Notes under the pieces: model-generated | The model's database searches: none | The model's input: the letters and a program-made list of their open reading frames with translations, nothing else | What the model was told of the DNA's origin: nothing | Program-made: the position numbers and the translations under genes | From: Clostridium sp. OF03-18AA | GTDB taxonomy: Bacteria > Bacillota > Clostridia > Lachnospirales > Lachnospiraceae | Direction: 5' to 3' | Length of the DNA: 64,000 bases | Assembly (NCBI RefSeq): GCF_003478035.1 | Contig: NZ_QUEP01000002.1 | Span: 248,001-312,000 of the forward strand | Part shown: one piece after another, positions 1 through 8,691 of the stretch | How the letters are laid out: the number at the start of each line of letters is the position of its first letter | Position numbering within the stretch: position 1 is the first letter of the stretch

Positions 1-2
1 GC

Positions 3-503
3 TTCCTTCCGGGAGATCTTCAGAGCAAGATCGATCCGTACCTGCGTCCGCTTTACGATGCCCTGTACCAGATCATGGGCGCGGACAGCTATCTTCACAA
101 CTCGGAGAAAGGCCTGATCGAGGTGGCACCGCTCGCCTACATGCGTGGGCGTACCCTGGACAACGCCTTTATTATCCTTGATGAGGCTCAGAATACGACC
201 CAGGCCCAGATGAAGATGTTCCTTACAAGGATCGGTTTCGGTTCCAAGGTTATTATCACCGGCGACCAGTCCCAGAAAGACCTGCCTGCGGGTCAGGTAT
301 CTGGTCTCGACGTGGCACTCAAGGTGTTAAAGAATATTGACGATATCGGGATCTGCCGGTTCTCCAATGAGGATGTGGTGAGACATCCGCTTGTTCAGAA
401 GATCGTGAAAGCATATGATGAATATGAAGGCCGCGAGAAGCCGGATAGAATATCCCGCGCGGAACATGGAAAGAGCGGCCGGGAAGGACGGGAACAGAGA
501 TGA
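3..503 (+). CDS. phoH: PhoH family ATPase, 5' truncated by window edge
   Basis: C-terminal part (166 residues) of a PhoH-like protein; the reading frame is open to the left edge, so the start and the Walker A loop lie outside. PhoH proteins are cytoplasmic P-loop ATPases related to the helicase superfamily 1 core, linked to RNA metabolism; their substrate is not settled. The visible part carries the Walker B-like segment FIILDEAQN, then an arginine-finger-like region (FLTRIGFG) and the conserved [13 protein letters not shown] strand, all typical of the family. The tail after [16 protein letters not shown] is short and charged. The stop overlaps the ybeY start by 4 nt (ATGA), so the two are translationally coupled; phoH-ybeY is a widely conserved pair, which supports both calls. 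Confidence 0.95.
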   Translation, partial: FLPGDLQSKIDPYLRPLYDALYQIMGADSYLHNSEKGLIEVAPLAYMRGRTLDNAFIILDEAQNTTQAQMKMFLTRIGFGSKVIITGDQSQKDLPAGQVSGLDVALKVLKNIDDIGICRFSNEDVVRHPLVQKIVKAYDEYEGREKPDRISRAEHGKSGREGREQR

Positions 504-997
504 CAGTGACAGTGGAGTACGAAGCAGAAGAAAAGCTGGATCTTCCCTATGAGGAGATCATCAAAAATGTGATCGAGGAGTCCCTGGATTATGTGGAGTG
601 CCCGTATGACGCGGAGGTAAATGTTCTCCTGACGGATAATGCCGGGATCCACCAGATCAACCTTGATATGCGCGGGATCGACAACCCGACAGACGTTTTG
701 TCGTTCCCGATGTGTGATTTTGAGACACCGGGCGACTTTTCCCATCTGGAAGAGACGCCGGAGGAATACTTCGACCCGGATACAGGGGAATTACTTATGG
801 GGGATATTGTAATTTCCGTGGATAAGGTGAAAGAGCAGGCTGAGAAGTATGGCCACTCTCAGACGAGAGAACTGGCATTCTTAGTAGCGCACAGCATGCT
901 TCATTTATCCGGCTACGACCATATGGAGGATGAGGAGCGGATCCAGATGGAGGACATGCAGAGAGAAATTCTGGAACGGAGAGGTTACAGGAGATGA
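500..997 (+). CDS. ybeY: endoribonuclease YbeY
   Basis: Zinc-dependent single-strand endoribonuclease involved in 16S rRNA 3'-end maturation and ribosome quality control. The diagnostic metal motif H-x3-H-x5-H is present: His131, His135 and His141 in [11 protein letters not shown]. Upstream is the family segment [22 protein letters not shown] (here [18 protein letters not shown]). Length of 165 residues is normal. The ATG at 500 overlaps the phoH stop by 4 nt and the gene's own stop overlaps the next lipoprotein start by 4 nt, so the three genes are probably cotranscribed. Family assignment is firm. Confidence 0.96.
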   Translation: MTVTVEYEAEEKLDLPYEEIIKNVIEESLDYVECPYDAEVNVLLTDNAGIHQINLDMRGIDNPTDVLSFPMCDFETPGDFSHLEETPEEYFDPDTGELLMGDIVISVDKVKEQAEKYGHSQTRELAFLVAHSMLHLSGYDHMEDEERIQMEDMQREILERRGYRR

Positions 998-2124
998 GAA
1001 AACGGGGCAGAGCATTTATTATTGGTATTGGAATCATGATGGCAGCGGCAGCGCTCTCCGGATGCGGGAAGAAAGCGGAGGAAACAGCCGTGACGACGGA
1101 GGTGGAGACAGAGACGCCAGAGGAGACAAAAACGATCGTCCTCGAGACAGAGCCGACGACGGAGGCGGAGACGGAACCGGAAGGTCCGGAGGAACGCAAA
1201 GAAGTCGACGGAAAGATCCAGAGTTACCTGACCGGTGAGATGGTGGATGTGGCGAAAGCTAACAGACGCCCTGTTGCGGTCATGATGAGCAATGATAAAG
1301 CATCTCTGCCCCAGTACGGCATCAACCGGGCGGATGTTGTCTACGAGGCGCCGGTGGAGGGCGATATGAACCGCTACATGGCGATCTTCGAGGACTATGA
1401 TGATATCGAGCGGATCGGTTCCGTCAGAAGCTGCCGTACCTACTATACATATTTCGCGAGAGAGTACGATGCGATCTATGCCCACTACGGACAGAGCACC
1501 TTCGCAGTTCCGTATCTGAAAAATGTGGACAACATCAACGGTGTCGATGGCACAGGCGGAAATGCGTTCTACCGCACAAAGGACAAGAAGGCACCGCATA
1601 ACGCCTACACAAGCGGCGCGAAATTAAACAAGACCATCGGTCAGCTGGGCTACCGCACTTCCTACAGCGATACCTACAGCGGACACTTCCAGTTCTCAAA
1701 AAACGCTTATGTCCCGGCAGAATCAGACGCAAAGGACGCGTATAAGTTCTATCCGTCCTATGCGATGAACAATCCGTGGTTTGAGTACAATGAGGGAGAC
1801 GGAAAATATTACCGGTTCCAGTACGGCGGAAAGCACAACGGAGACGGCGGCCAGATCGCTGTCAGGAACGTGATCTTCCAGTACGTGGAGTGGGGACATT
1901 ACGCCAGCACCGATTATCTCAACATCAACGTCCACAAAGGCGGAGCGGGTTATGTCTTTACAGGCGGAAAGTGCGTTCCGGTCTCCTGGAAAAAGGATGG
2001 GGACTTCGGACCGACCCGCTACTATGACTCTGAAGGAAAGGAAGTTATGCTTAACAAAGGAAAGACCTGGATCTGCATTGTAGGAGCAGACAGGTTCGAT
2101 AAAGCTGAAATTTATGGAAAGTAA
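994..2124 (+). CDS. DUF3048 (YerB-like) lipoprotein
   Basis: Secreted lipoprotein of 376 residues. Residues 1-24 form a signal peptide with basic n-region, hydrophobic core and lipobox LSGC, so Cys24 should be lipidated and the protein anchored outside the membrane. A Thr/Glu-rich linker (about residues 28-70) precedes a DUF3048 domain recognised from RPVAVMMSNDKASLPQYGINRADVVYEAPVEG and the following IGSVRSCRTYY segment. The family includes Bacillus YerB; its biochemical role is not established. The gene starts inside the ybeY stop (ATGA) and its own end overlaps the flippase start by 11 nt, so it sits in the phoH-ybeY operon. The name is secure, the function is not. Confidence 0.88.
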   Translation: MRKRGRAFIIGIGIMMAAAALSGCGKKAEETAVTTEVETETPEETKTIVLETEPTTEAETEPEGPEERKEVDGKIQSYLTGEMVDVAKANRRPVAVMMSNDKASLPQYGINRADVVYEAPVEGDMNRYMAIFEDYDDIERIGSVRSCRTYYTYFAREYDAIYAHYGQSTFAVPYLKNVDNINGVDGTGGNAFYRTKDKKAPHNAYTSGAKLNKTIGQLGYRTSYSDTYSGHFQFSKNAYVPAESDAKDAYKFYPSYAMNNPWFEYNEGDGKYYRFQYGGKHNGDGGQIAVRNVIFQYVEWGHYASTDYLNINVHKGGAGYVFTGGKCVPVSWKKDGDFGPTRYYDSEGKEVMLNKGKTWICIVGADRFDKAEIYGK

Positions 2125-3778
2125 CAGACAGAAAAAGAAGAAGGAATCCAATTTCGTCGTCCAGGGAAGTATCCTGGCGGTGGCGTCCATCGTGGTGAGG
2201 ATCATCGGTATCGCGTACCGCATCCCGATGATCAACATCATCGGCGATGAGGGAATGGGGTATTATGGAACTGCGTTTAATGTATACAATATTGCGCTGC
2301 TCCTGTCCTCCTACAGCCTGCCGCTCGCCGTGTCGAAGATGGTTTCCGCGAGACTTGCAGGAAAACAATACCGGAACGCCGCGAGGATCCTGCGCGCGGC
2401 ACTCTGCTATGCAACGATCGTTGGTGCATTTGCGGCCGCAGTGATCTGGTTCGGCGCTGATTTCTTTGCGAGAGACGTATTCTTTATGCCTTATGCGGCA
2501 TTTGCATTAAAGACATTAGCCCCGACGGTCTGGATCATGGCGTATCTCGGTGTGTTCCGCGGATATTTCCAGGGACAGGGAACCATGGTGCCAACGGCCT
2601 TTTCCCAGGTCTTTGAACAGATCGTAAATGCCATCATCAGCGTGGCTGCAGGAAGCTTTCTCTTTAACGAGGCGTTAAAGACAGAAGTATTAAAGAACCA
2701 GACAGGAACCGGCTATTCCAACGCTTGGGGAGCTGCCGGAGGAACGATCGGTACAGGTGCGGGCGCCTTCACGGCGCTGATCTTTCTGCTTTTCCTCTTT
2801 GCGATCAGCAGAAACGTCCGCAGACGTCAGATCCGCAGGGATCAGACGGAATTTGCGGAGAGCTATAAGGAGATCACGAGAGTCCTGTTCTTCACGGTCG
2901 TTCCGGTTATCCTGAGTTCCGCGATCTACAACTTAAACAGCGTGCTGGATAACGGGATCCTCGCATACAACTTTAAGACTCTCGGACAGGGAGATGAATT
3001 TGCCTCCATCTGGGGAGTGTATACAGGAAAATACCATCTGCTGATCAATGTGCCGATGGCGATTTCCAATGCCCTTTCGTCCTCCCTGATCCCGTCCGTA
3101 TCCAGGGCAGTGGCGATGGGAGACAAAAAGCTTGTGAGAGAGCGCGTGGCATCTGCGATCCGTTTCTCCTGCTTTGTGGCGATCCCGTCCACTGTGGGAC
3201 TTACGGTACTTGCGGGACCGGTGAATAACCTGCTGTTCTCTGGAGATAATACCCTGGCGATCCGGATGACGATCTACGGTTCTCTTGCGGTCGTATTTTA
3301 CTCCGTCTCTACGGTGACGAACGCGATCCTTCAGGGAATCGACAAAATGCGTCTTCCGATCTTTCACGCGGTGATCTCCCTTGTCCTCCATCTGATCGCA
3401 CTTGAGATCATGGCGCTGGGATTCCATATGGGAATCTACAGCATGGTATTTGCGAATATCCTGTTCGCGGTGTTCATGTGCCTGATGAATGCGAGATCCA
3501 TCCGGAATCTTCTCGGTTACCGGCAGGAGATGAAAAAGACCGTTGTGATCCCGGTGATCGCTTCTGCAGTGATGGGACTCTTCGCGTTTGGCTCCTATCA
3601 GCTTGTGCATCTCGCGGTAAAGAGCAATGCGCTTTCTACGATGTTTGCGATGATGGTTGCAGTGATCGTTTACGGTGTGCTCCTGATCAAGCTTGGCGCC
3701 CTGTCTGCGGCGGAACTTAAGACCATGCCGGGCGGAACGAAACTTCTCAGGGTGTTCAGAAAGCTTCATTTAATGTAA
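2114..3778 (+). CDS. MOP-superfamily lipid flippase (SpoVB/YtgP/MurJ type)
   Basis: Polytopic membrane protein of 554 residues with about 14 predicted hydrophobic segments after a short basic N-terminus (KKKKESNFVVQGSILAVASI). The opening GIAYRIPMINIIGDEGMGYYGTAFNVYNIALLLSSYSLP-type pattern (about residues 28-66) is characteristic of the SpoVB/YtgP branch of the multidrug/oligosaccharidyl-lipid/polysaccharide exporter superfamily. Members flip lipid II or related undecaprenyl-linked sugars across the membrane; whether this one serves vegetative wall synthesis (MurJ-like) or the spore cortex (SpoVB) cannot be decided here. Start ATG 2114 overlaps the upstream lipoprotein by 11 nt. An intrinsic terminator follows within 10 nt, ending the operon. 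Confidence 0.85.
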   Translation: MESNRQKKKKESNFVVQGSILAVASIVVRIIGIAYRIPMINIIGDEGMGYYGTAFNVYNIALLLSSYSLPLAVSKMVSARLAGKQYRNAARILRAALCYATIVGAFAAAVIWFGADFFARDVFFMPYAAFALKTLAPTVWIMAYLGVFRGYFQGQGTMVPTAFSQVFEQIVNAIISVAAGSFLFNEALKTEVLKNQTGTGYSNAWGAAGGTIGTGAGAFTALIFLLFLFAISRNVRRRQIRRDQTEFAESYKEITRVLFFTVVPVILSSAIYNLNSVLDNGILAYNFKTLGQGDEFASIWGVYTGKYHLLINVPMAISNALSSSLIPSVSRAVAMGDKKLVRERVASAIRFSCFVAIPSTVGLTVLAGPVNNLLFSGDNTLAIRMTIYGSLAVVFYSVSTVTNAILQGIDKMRLPIFHAVISLVLHLIALEIMALGFHMGIYSMVFANILFAVFMCLMNARSIRNLLGYRQEMKKTVVIPVIASAVMGLFAFGSYQLVHLAVKSNALSTMFAMMVAVIVYGVLLIKLGALSAAELKTMPGGTKLLRVFRKLHLM

Positions 3779-3781
3779 AAC

Positions 3782-3827
3782 TTTTATTTAACGGGAAGTT
3801 CCATCGGAATTTCCTGTTAAATAAAAA
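3782..3827 (+). terminator. intrinsic terminator after flippase operon
   Basis: Inverted repeat: arm 3782-3797 (TTTTATTTAACGGGAA) pairs with 3810-3826 with one G-T wobble, loop about 12 nt. The A/T-rich outer part gives T-runs on both strands, so it could act in both directions. Confidence 0.75.
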
Positions 3828-3884
3828 TATATGTTTAAAAAAGAAAAAGAAAGCAGATACTTTCATAAAAGGAGGAATATTCCT

Positions 3885-4292
3885 ATGAAAAAGTATGTAT
3901 CCTGCTTTCTTTTCTTTTTCTTTCTGACATCCGCCAGCCTGATCACGCTGTTCCTTATGACTGCGGGGGAGGAAGCCCGGGGAACAGAGGAGGTACAGAT
4001 GCAGCAGTCTGTGGAAGAGCCGGTCTTCGCGAAGGAGACGGAGGAGATCCATGTGGTCTTAAACCAGGAACAGGTGGAACATGAGACGATGGCGGAGGAG
4101 GAAGAACGATATTTTCTTGTTGCCGAGGAAGGATATCTGATCGTATACGATAAGGGAAAGGAGACCACGGATCTCTTTACCCACATGCCGCTCGCAGAAT
4201 TTCCGGAGGAAGAACAGGAACGGCTGATGACCGGGATCTGGTTTCCGACAATGGCAGAAATATTCAGTTATCTGGAATCTTACAGCAGTTGA
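3885..4292 (+). CDS. BofC C-terminal-domain-like exported protein
   Basis: 135-residue protein with a strongly hydrophobic N-terminus (KKYVSCFLFFFFLTSASL, TM or signal anchor, about residues 2-28), a short acidic linker and a C-terminal domain. The end, YFLVAEEGYLIVYDKGKET followed by LMTGIWFPTMAEIFSYLESYSS, resembles the BofC C-terminal fold, in which a protein exported into the forespore intermembrane space regulates the sigma-K checkpoint. I chose ATG 3885 because AAAGGAGG lies 9 nt upstream; an in-frame ATG at 3831 would add 18 basic residues without a ribosome site. The BofC likeness is by motif recall only; a role in sporulation is inference. Confidence 0.6.
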   Translation: MKKYVSCFLFFFFLTSASLITLFLMTAGEEARGTEEVQMQQSVEEPVFAKETEEIHVVLNQEQVEHETMAEEEERYFLVAEEGYLIVYDKGKETTDLFTHMPLAEFPEEEQERLMTGIWFPTMAEIFSYLESYSS

Positions 4293-4295
4293 TAC

Positions 4296-4324
4296 TTGAA
4301 ATTTTGCGTTCAGGTCGATATACT
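4296..4324 (+). promoter_or_regulatory. sigma-A promoter for the FAD-oxidoreductase pair
   Basis: TTGAAA (4296-4301), 17-nt spacer, TATACT (4319-4324). It lies just after the BofC-like gene and 118 nt before the next start, leaving room for a structured leader. Confidence 0.7.
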
Positions 4325-4334
4325 AATATAAATT

Positions 4335-4413
4335 GTAACCGTTCGGCGGGATGATCCCCGGATGATCTGTGATCGGGTTCCATGCGCGGATCATCGCACA
4401 AATGAACGGTTGC
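4335..4413 (+). ncRNA. structured 5' leader of unknown class
   Basis: Nested inverted repeats right after the promoter: an outer stem 4335-4344 with 4404-4413 (core AACCGTTC/GAACGGTT, exact), then GATGATCC 4350-4357 with GGATCATC 4388-4395 (exact), and a short CCCG/CGGG inside. The fold ends 28 nt before the ATG, and no T-run follows, so it is not a simple terminator. I recognise no known riboswitch consensus. Could be a cis-regulatory RNA or a processed hairpin. Confidence 0.45.
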
Positions 4414-4441
4414 CGTAAATCAGGTACAGGGGAGAGATAGA

Positions 4442-5878
4442 ATGGCGGAAAGTTTCAGAGGACGGAAAGGGATCATCATCGGCGGCGGTGCATCAGGACT
4501 TATGTCCGCGATCACTGCGGCAAAACAGGGTGCGGATGTGACGGTCCTGGAGCACACGGCCCGACCGGGAAAAAAGATCCTGTCAACGGGAAACGGCAAG
4601 TGCAACCTGACAAACCTCTATATGGATCCGTCCTGCTACAGGAGTGATCAGAGCGGATTTGAAACAGCTGCCATCCGGAATTTTCCACCGTCCGCCGCGA
4701 CAGCGTTCTTCCGGGAACTTGGTGTCCTGACGATGGACCGCGGCGGCTATATATATCCGATGTCCGGTCAGGCGCAGACGGTCCTCGATGCACTGCTCCG
4801 GGGAGCGGACCGTGCGGGAGTCCGGATCATTACGGAATGTGAAGTCCGGAACGCGAAAAGACAGAAAGACCGTTTTTCGGTCGAGACAGACCGTGGGATC
4901 TATACAGGTGATTTCCTGATCTTGGCGTGCGGTTCCATGGCGGCGAAAGGAACAGGATCCGACGGAAGCGGCTATGAGATCGCGAGACAGTTTGGACACC
5001 GGATCATCAAGCCGCTCCCGGCGCTTGTCCAGCTGAAATGCGAAGGAAATCTCCTCCCGAAAGCCTCCGGAGTCCGGACGGACTGCCTTGTGGAGATCCG
5101 GACCGGGGACGGAAAGACAGCGGCAAAAGACCGGGGAGAACTCCAGATCACGGACTACGGGATCTCGGGCATCCCGGTATTCCAGGTGAGCAGGTATGCG
5201 GCGAAGCTTTTGGATCGGAAGCAGAAGGTGTCTGCAGTCCTGAACTTTCTGCCGGATCTGGATGAAGAAGAAGTTCAGGATCTTTTGAAGGAGCAGAGAT
5301 CCTGCCTTTCGGGGGAAACTGCCGAGACATTTTTAAACGGTATTTTTAATAAGAAACTCGCGTCGGTGCTCTTAAAAGCGGCAAAGATCCGGCCCGAAAG
5401 ACAGGCGGGACTCTTGACGAAAGAGGAGCTGAACAGTCTGGTTTCTGTGATTCGGGAGTTTGTGATCCCGGTGAAGGAGACAAATCCTTTTGAACAGGCC
5501 CAGATCTGTGCAGGCGGTGTCGATACAACAGAGATAGAAGCGGAAACTATGCAGTCAAAACGCGTTCCCGGACTTTACATGGTCGGGGAGCTTCTGGATG
5601 TCGATGGGATCTGCGGCGGATACAACCTGCAGTGGGCATGGTCATCCGGATATGCAGCCGGATCTCATGCAGCCGCAGGGGTCGTCCAAGGATACAGAAA
5701 AACTGTCTGGGGACAGGAAAAACAGGTGAAATTCTCCGGATCGGAAGGGAACAGAGCCCGGGGAAGACAGGAAAGGAAAAAACATACATATGATCCGGAT
5801 CAATCAGCTCACACTTCCCGTGGATCACGCGGAAGAGGCGATAAAGAAAAAGGCGGCAAAGCTCTTAAAAATCGATGA
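4442..5878 (+). CDS. HI0933/BaiN-type FAD-binding oxidoreductase
   Basis: Flavoprotein of the HI0933 (YhiN/BaiN) family. The N-terminal Rossmann FAD motif is GGGASGLMSA (residues about 12-21), followed by the family signature PGKKILSTGNGKCNLTN; the C-terminal FAD contact LDVDGICGGYNLQWAWSSGYAAGSHAA is also present. BaiN members in gut clostridia have been implicated in reducing bile-acid intermediates, but most family members have no assigned substrate, so I do not transfer that role. The canonical domain ends near residue 415; about 60 further residues are basic and low complexity, and their last 89 nt overlap the next gene in another frame. This tail looks like read-through of a lost stop rather than a domain. 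Confidence 0.85.
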   Translation: MAESFRGRKGIIIGGGASGLMSAITAAKQGADVTVLEHTARPGKKILSTGNGKCNLTNLYMDPSCYRSDQSGFETAAIRNFPPSAATAFFRELGVLTMDRGGYIYPMSGQAQTVLDALLRGADRAGVRIITECEVRNAKRQKDRFSVETDRGIYTGDFLILACGSMAAKGTGSDGSGYEIARQFGHRIIKPLPALVQLKCEGNLLPKASGVRTDCLVEIRTGDGKTAAKDRGELQITDYGISGIPVFQVSRYAAKLLDRKQKVSAVLNFLPDLDEEEVQDLLKEQRSCLSGETAETFLNGIFNKKLASVLLKAAKIRPERQAGLLTKEELNSLVSVIREFVIPVKETNPFEQAQICAGGVDTTEIEAETMQSKRVPGLYMVGELLDVDGICGGYNLQWAWSSGYAAGSHAAAGVVQGYRKTVWGQEKQVKFSGSEGNRARGRQERKKHTYDPDQSAHTSRGSRGRGDKEKGGKALKNR

Positions 5879-7397
5879 ATCGGCGATCGGGGAGATCCAG
5901 ATCGTCCACCGCTCCATCGACGCGAGAAAGAAGCCGAATCTGCTGTTCAGTTATATTGTGGATGTGACACTTGCAGGCGGAAAAAAAGAGGCAGCAGTCA
6001 TCAAAAAGGCGGCAAACCAGAATGTCCGGGCAGAAGACTCGAAACTATATGCGTACCCGGAACATGGAACGCAGGAGATGAGAAAGCGCCCGGTGATCAT
6101 CGGGGCAGGTCCTGCCGGGATGTTCGCAGCGCTGGCACTCGCCGAAAACGGCTATGCCCCGATCCTTTTTGAACAGGGAGATGCCGTTGAGGAGAGAACG
6201 AAAAAAGTAGAGGATTTCTGGAAAAACGGGGATCCGGCGCTCGATATCCGCTCGAACGTCCAGTTTGGTGAGGGCGGAGCCGGAACATTCTCAGACGGAA
6301 AGCTAAATACACTTGTAAAAGATACTTCGGGAAGGAACGGAAAAGTCCTCTCCACCTTTGTGGAGATGGGGGCGGATCCGTCGATCCTTTATGACCATGC
6401 ACCTCACATCGGGACCGACGTGCTGAGAGAAGTGGTCAGAAATTTGAGAAACAGGATCATCGCCGGAGGCGGAGAGGTCCATTTCCGCTCGGAAGTCACG
6501 GAGATCCTGGAGGAAAACGGCAGAGTTTCCGGAGTAAAGCTCGTAGATGGGACCGTGATCGGGACGGAGCAGGTGATCCTCTCTGTGGGACACAGTGCCA
6601 GAGATCTTTTTGAGAAACTTGACAGGATGAAGGTCTTTATGGAGCCGAAGCCGTTTGCGGTGGGACTCAGGATCCAGCATCCGCAGGCGCAGATCAACCG
6701 GAACCAGTATGGGCTGGAGGACGCCGGAAAACTCGGCGCCGCGCCGTATAAAGTGACCGCGAAGACAACCAGCGGCCGCGGCGTCTACTCGTTCTGCATG
6801 TGTCCGGGAGGAATGGTGGTGAACGCCTCCTCGGAAAAAGGACGTCTGGCGGTCAACGGAATGAGCAATTTTAAACGGGACAGCGGCATCGCAAACAGTG
6901 CCCTGATCGTGGCGGTCACTCCGGCGGATTTCCCGACAGCCGGTCCTTTGGGCGGAATCGCATTCCAGAGAACCCTGGAAGAGCGTGCATTCGCGCTCGG
7001 CGGAGGAAAGATCCCCGTCCAGCTCTACGGAGATTTCGCCGCAAACCGACCGACGGTGGCCCTGGGAGATGTGAAACCTGTGTTCTGCGGGGGATATTCC
7101 TTCGCGAACCTGCGGGAACTGATGCCAGAGGCCTTAAACGGAGCGTTTCTTGAAGGGATGGAGCAGTTCGGAAGACGGATCAGAGGATTCGACCGTGCGG
7201 ACGCTGTCCTTGCAGGAATCGAGAGCCGTACGTCATCACCGCTCAGGATCTGCCGCGATGAGAGCCTTCAGAGCAGTTTAAAGGGGCTTTATCCATGCGG
7301 CGAGGGAGCCGGGTACGCCGGAGGGATCACATCGGCGGCCATGGACGGCCTGAAGGTTGCGGAAGAGATCATCAAGCGGTATGCAGCGGTAGGTTAA
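5790..7397 (+). CDS. FAD-dependent dehydrogenase of the COG2509 family
   Basis: 535-residue flavoprotein. Residues 1-85 form the small N-terminal domain of this family (IRINQLTLPVDHAEEAIKKKAA-type opening, split here), followed by the FAD Rossmann motif IIGAGPAGMFAALALAENGY at about residues 103-122, the NVQFGEGGAGTFSDGKLNT segment and a C-terminal GEGAGYAGGITSAAMDGL FAD contact. The substrate is unknown for the whole family. It starts 89 nt inside the end of the preceding flavoprotein, so the two oxidoreductases are probably cotranscribed; pairing suggests related redox work, which is inference. The start ATG 5790 begins the conserved domain directly. Confidence 0.85.
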   Translation: MIRINQLTLPVDHAEEAIKKKAAKLLKIDESAIGEIQIVHRSIDARKKPNLLFSYIVDVTLAGGKKEAAVIKKAANQNVRAEDSKLYAYPEHGTQEMRKRPVIIGAGPAGMFAALALAENGYAPILFEQGDAVEERTKKVEDFWKNGDPALDIRSNVQFGEGGAGTFSDGKLNTLVKDTSGRNGKVLSTFVEMGADPSILYDHAPHIGTDVLREVVRNLRNRIIAGGGEVHFRSEVTEILEENGRVSGVKLVDGTVIGTEQVILSVGHSARDLFEKLDRMKVFMEPKPFAVGLRIQHPQAQINRNQYGLEDAGKLGAAPYKVTAKTTSGRGVYSFCMCPGGMVVNASSEKGRLAVNGMSNFKRDSGIANSALIVAVTPADFPTAGPLGGIAFQRTLEERAFALGGGKIPVQLYGDFAANRPTVALGDVKPVFCGGYSFANLRELMPEALNGAFLEGMEQFGRRIRGFDRADAVLAGIESRTSSPLRICRDESLQSSLKGLYPCGEGAGYAGGITSAAMDGLKVAEEIIKRYAAVG

Positions 7398-7408
7398 AAT
7401 GTAAAAGC

Positions 7409-7440
7409 GGCAGTGCGCCGGAGAAAAAGGCGGTACTGCC
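7409..7440 (+). other. GC-rich hairpin between oxidoreductase and proB
   Basis: GGCAGTGCGCC (7409-7419) pairs with GGCGGTACTGCC (7429-7440) with one bulge and one wobble. No T-run follows, so it may be a weak terminator, an mRNA stabiliser or a leader element of proB, which starts 27 nt later. Confidence 0.45.
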
Positions 7441-7467
7441 TGATTCCGTTGGAAAGGGGACTTTCAT

Positions 7468-8313
7468 ATGACAGAGAGAGAATTATTAAAAGATAAAAAG
7501 AGGATCGTGATCAAAATCGGATCTTCCTCATTGACACATGCGGAGACCGGAGACCTGAACCTTGCAAAGATCGAGAAACTGGTCCGCGTCATCAGCGATA
7601 TGAGAGGAATGGGAAAAGAAGTGATCCTTGTCTCCTCCGGTGCGATCGCGACGGGGCGCCAGACGCTCGGCGGAAAGAAGCCGGAGACGGTTGCCGAGAA
7701 ACAGGCTTACGCGGCGGTCGGTCAGGCACGCCTCATGATGGTATATCAGAAACTCTTTTCCGAGTACAACCAGACGGCGGCACAGATCCTGATCACAAAG
7801 GCGACGATCCTGGACGATACTTCCCGCGCAAACGCGAAAAATACGTTCAATGAACTTCTAAAACTCGGAACGGTGCCGATCGTAAACGAGAACGATACCG
7901 TATCTACATATGAGATCAAATTCGGTGATAATGACCGCCTTTCCGCCATCGTTGCGGCTCTTGTCGAGGGAGATCTGTTATTCCTTCTCTCCGACATCGA
8001 CGGGCTCTACACGGATGACCCGAAGAAAAATCCGGATGCAAAGTTTATCAGCCAGGTGGATGACCTGACTGATGAGTTTATGGCGATGGGAAAAGGGACC
8101 ACAGGAAGCGACGTCGGAACCGGAGGAATGGCGACAAAACTCCACGCGGCAAAGATCGCGACAGAGAGCGGTGCTGACATGGTGATCGCGAACGCAGACG
8201 ATGTGGAAGTCATGTGGCGCATCTTAAAGGGTGAGGAGATCGGAACACTCTTTAAAGCAAATAAGAGCAGCGAATTTGCGCTGCTGGATTATATCCAGAG
8301 TATTCACGCGTAA
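7468..8313 (+). CDS. proB: glutamate 5-kinase
   Basis: First enzyme of proline synthesis from glutamate: ATP-dependent phosphorylation to gamma-glutamyl phosphate. The amino-acid-kinase fold is clear from VIKIGSSSLT (about residues 13-22), VSSGAIATG (52-60), PIVNENDTVS and SDIDGLYTDDPKKNPDAKFI. At 281 residues it has only the kinase domain; the C-terminal PUA domain of the 360-370-residue enterobacterial enzyme is absent, as in other short clostridial forms. The GGAAAGGGG ribosome site precedes ATG 7468. proA lies 1 kb downstream, separated by a DUF896 gene and a formyl-THF cyclo-ligase, and probably shares the transcript. Confidence 0.95.
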   Translation: MTERELLKDKKRIVIKIGSSSLTHAETGDLNLAKIEKLVRVISDMRGMGKEVILVSSGAIATGRQTLGGKKPETVAEKQAYAAVGQARLMMVYQKLFSEYNQTAAQILITKATILDDTSRANAKNTFNELLKLGTVPIVNENDTVSTYEIKFGDNDRLSAIVAALVEGDLLFLLSDIDGLYTDDPKKNPDAKFISQVDDLTDEFMAMGKGTTGSDVGTGGMATKLHAAKIATESGADMVIANADDVEVMWRILKGEEIGTLFKANKSSEFALLDYIQSIHA

Positions 8314-8463
8314 AAAAGGTATCCCGGCATATTCGGGTGCCTTGCGCAGTCGCTTGCGTCGATCATCATCTTCGCGTGAGTGTGTATCAGATGGCAGGAA
8401 CCTGCCTTCCGGAAGCGGGGAAACCGCAGATCCCGGAAACAAACAGAGAGGACAGAAAATTAC

Positions 8464-8691
8464 ATGAAACAGGAACAGATCGACAGAATCAATGAACTTT
8501 ACCATAAATCCCAGTCCGTAGGACTTACGGATGAGGAGAAAGAGGAGCAGGCGGCGCTCAGAAAGCAGTATGTCGCTGACATCAAGGCAAGTCTCAGAGG
8601 CCATCTGAACAACATTTCGATCGTTGAGAAGGACGGCTCCGTGACAGACCTCGGAAAGAAATACGGAAATGTGGGAAACACAGAAAGCTGA
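8464..8691 (+). CDS. DUF896 (UPF0291, YnzC-like) small protein
   Basis: 75-residue protein with the DUF896 pattern: RINELYHKSQSVGLTDEEKEE, then LRKQYVADIKASLRGHLNN. The family includes Bacillus YnzC/YneF-type small helical-hairpin proteins of unknown function, sometimes linked to the SOS region; nothing in the sequence gives a reaction. ATG 8464 is preceded by AGAGAGGACAG; an upstream in-frame ATG at 8380 would add an unlikely 28-residue extension. The 3' end overlaps the cyclo-ligase by 23 nt, so expression is coupled. Confidence 0.85.
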   Translation: MKQEQIDRINELYHKSQSVGLTDEEKEEQAALRKQYVADIKASLRGHLNNISIVEKDGSVTDLGKKYGNVGNTES

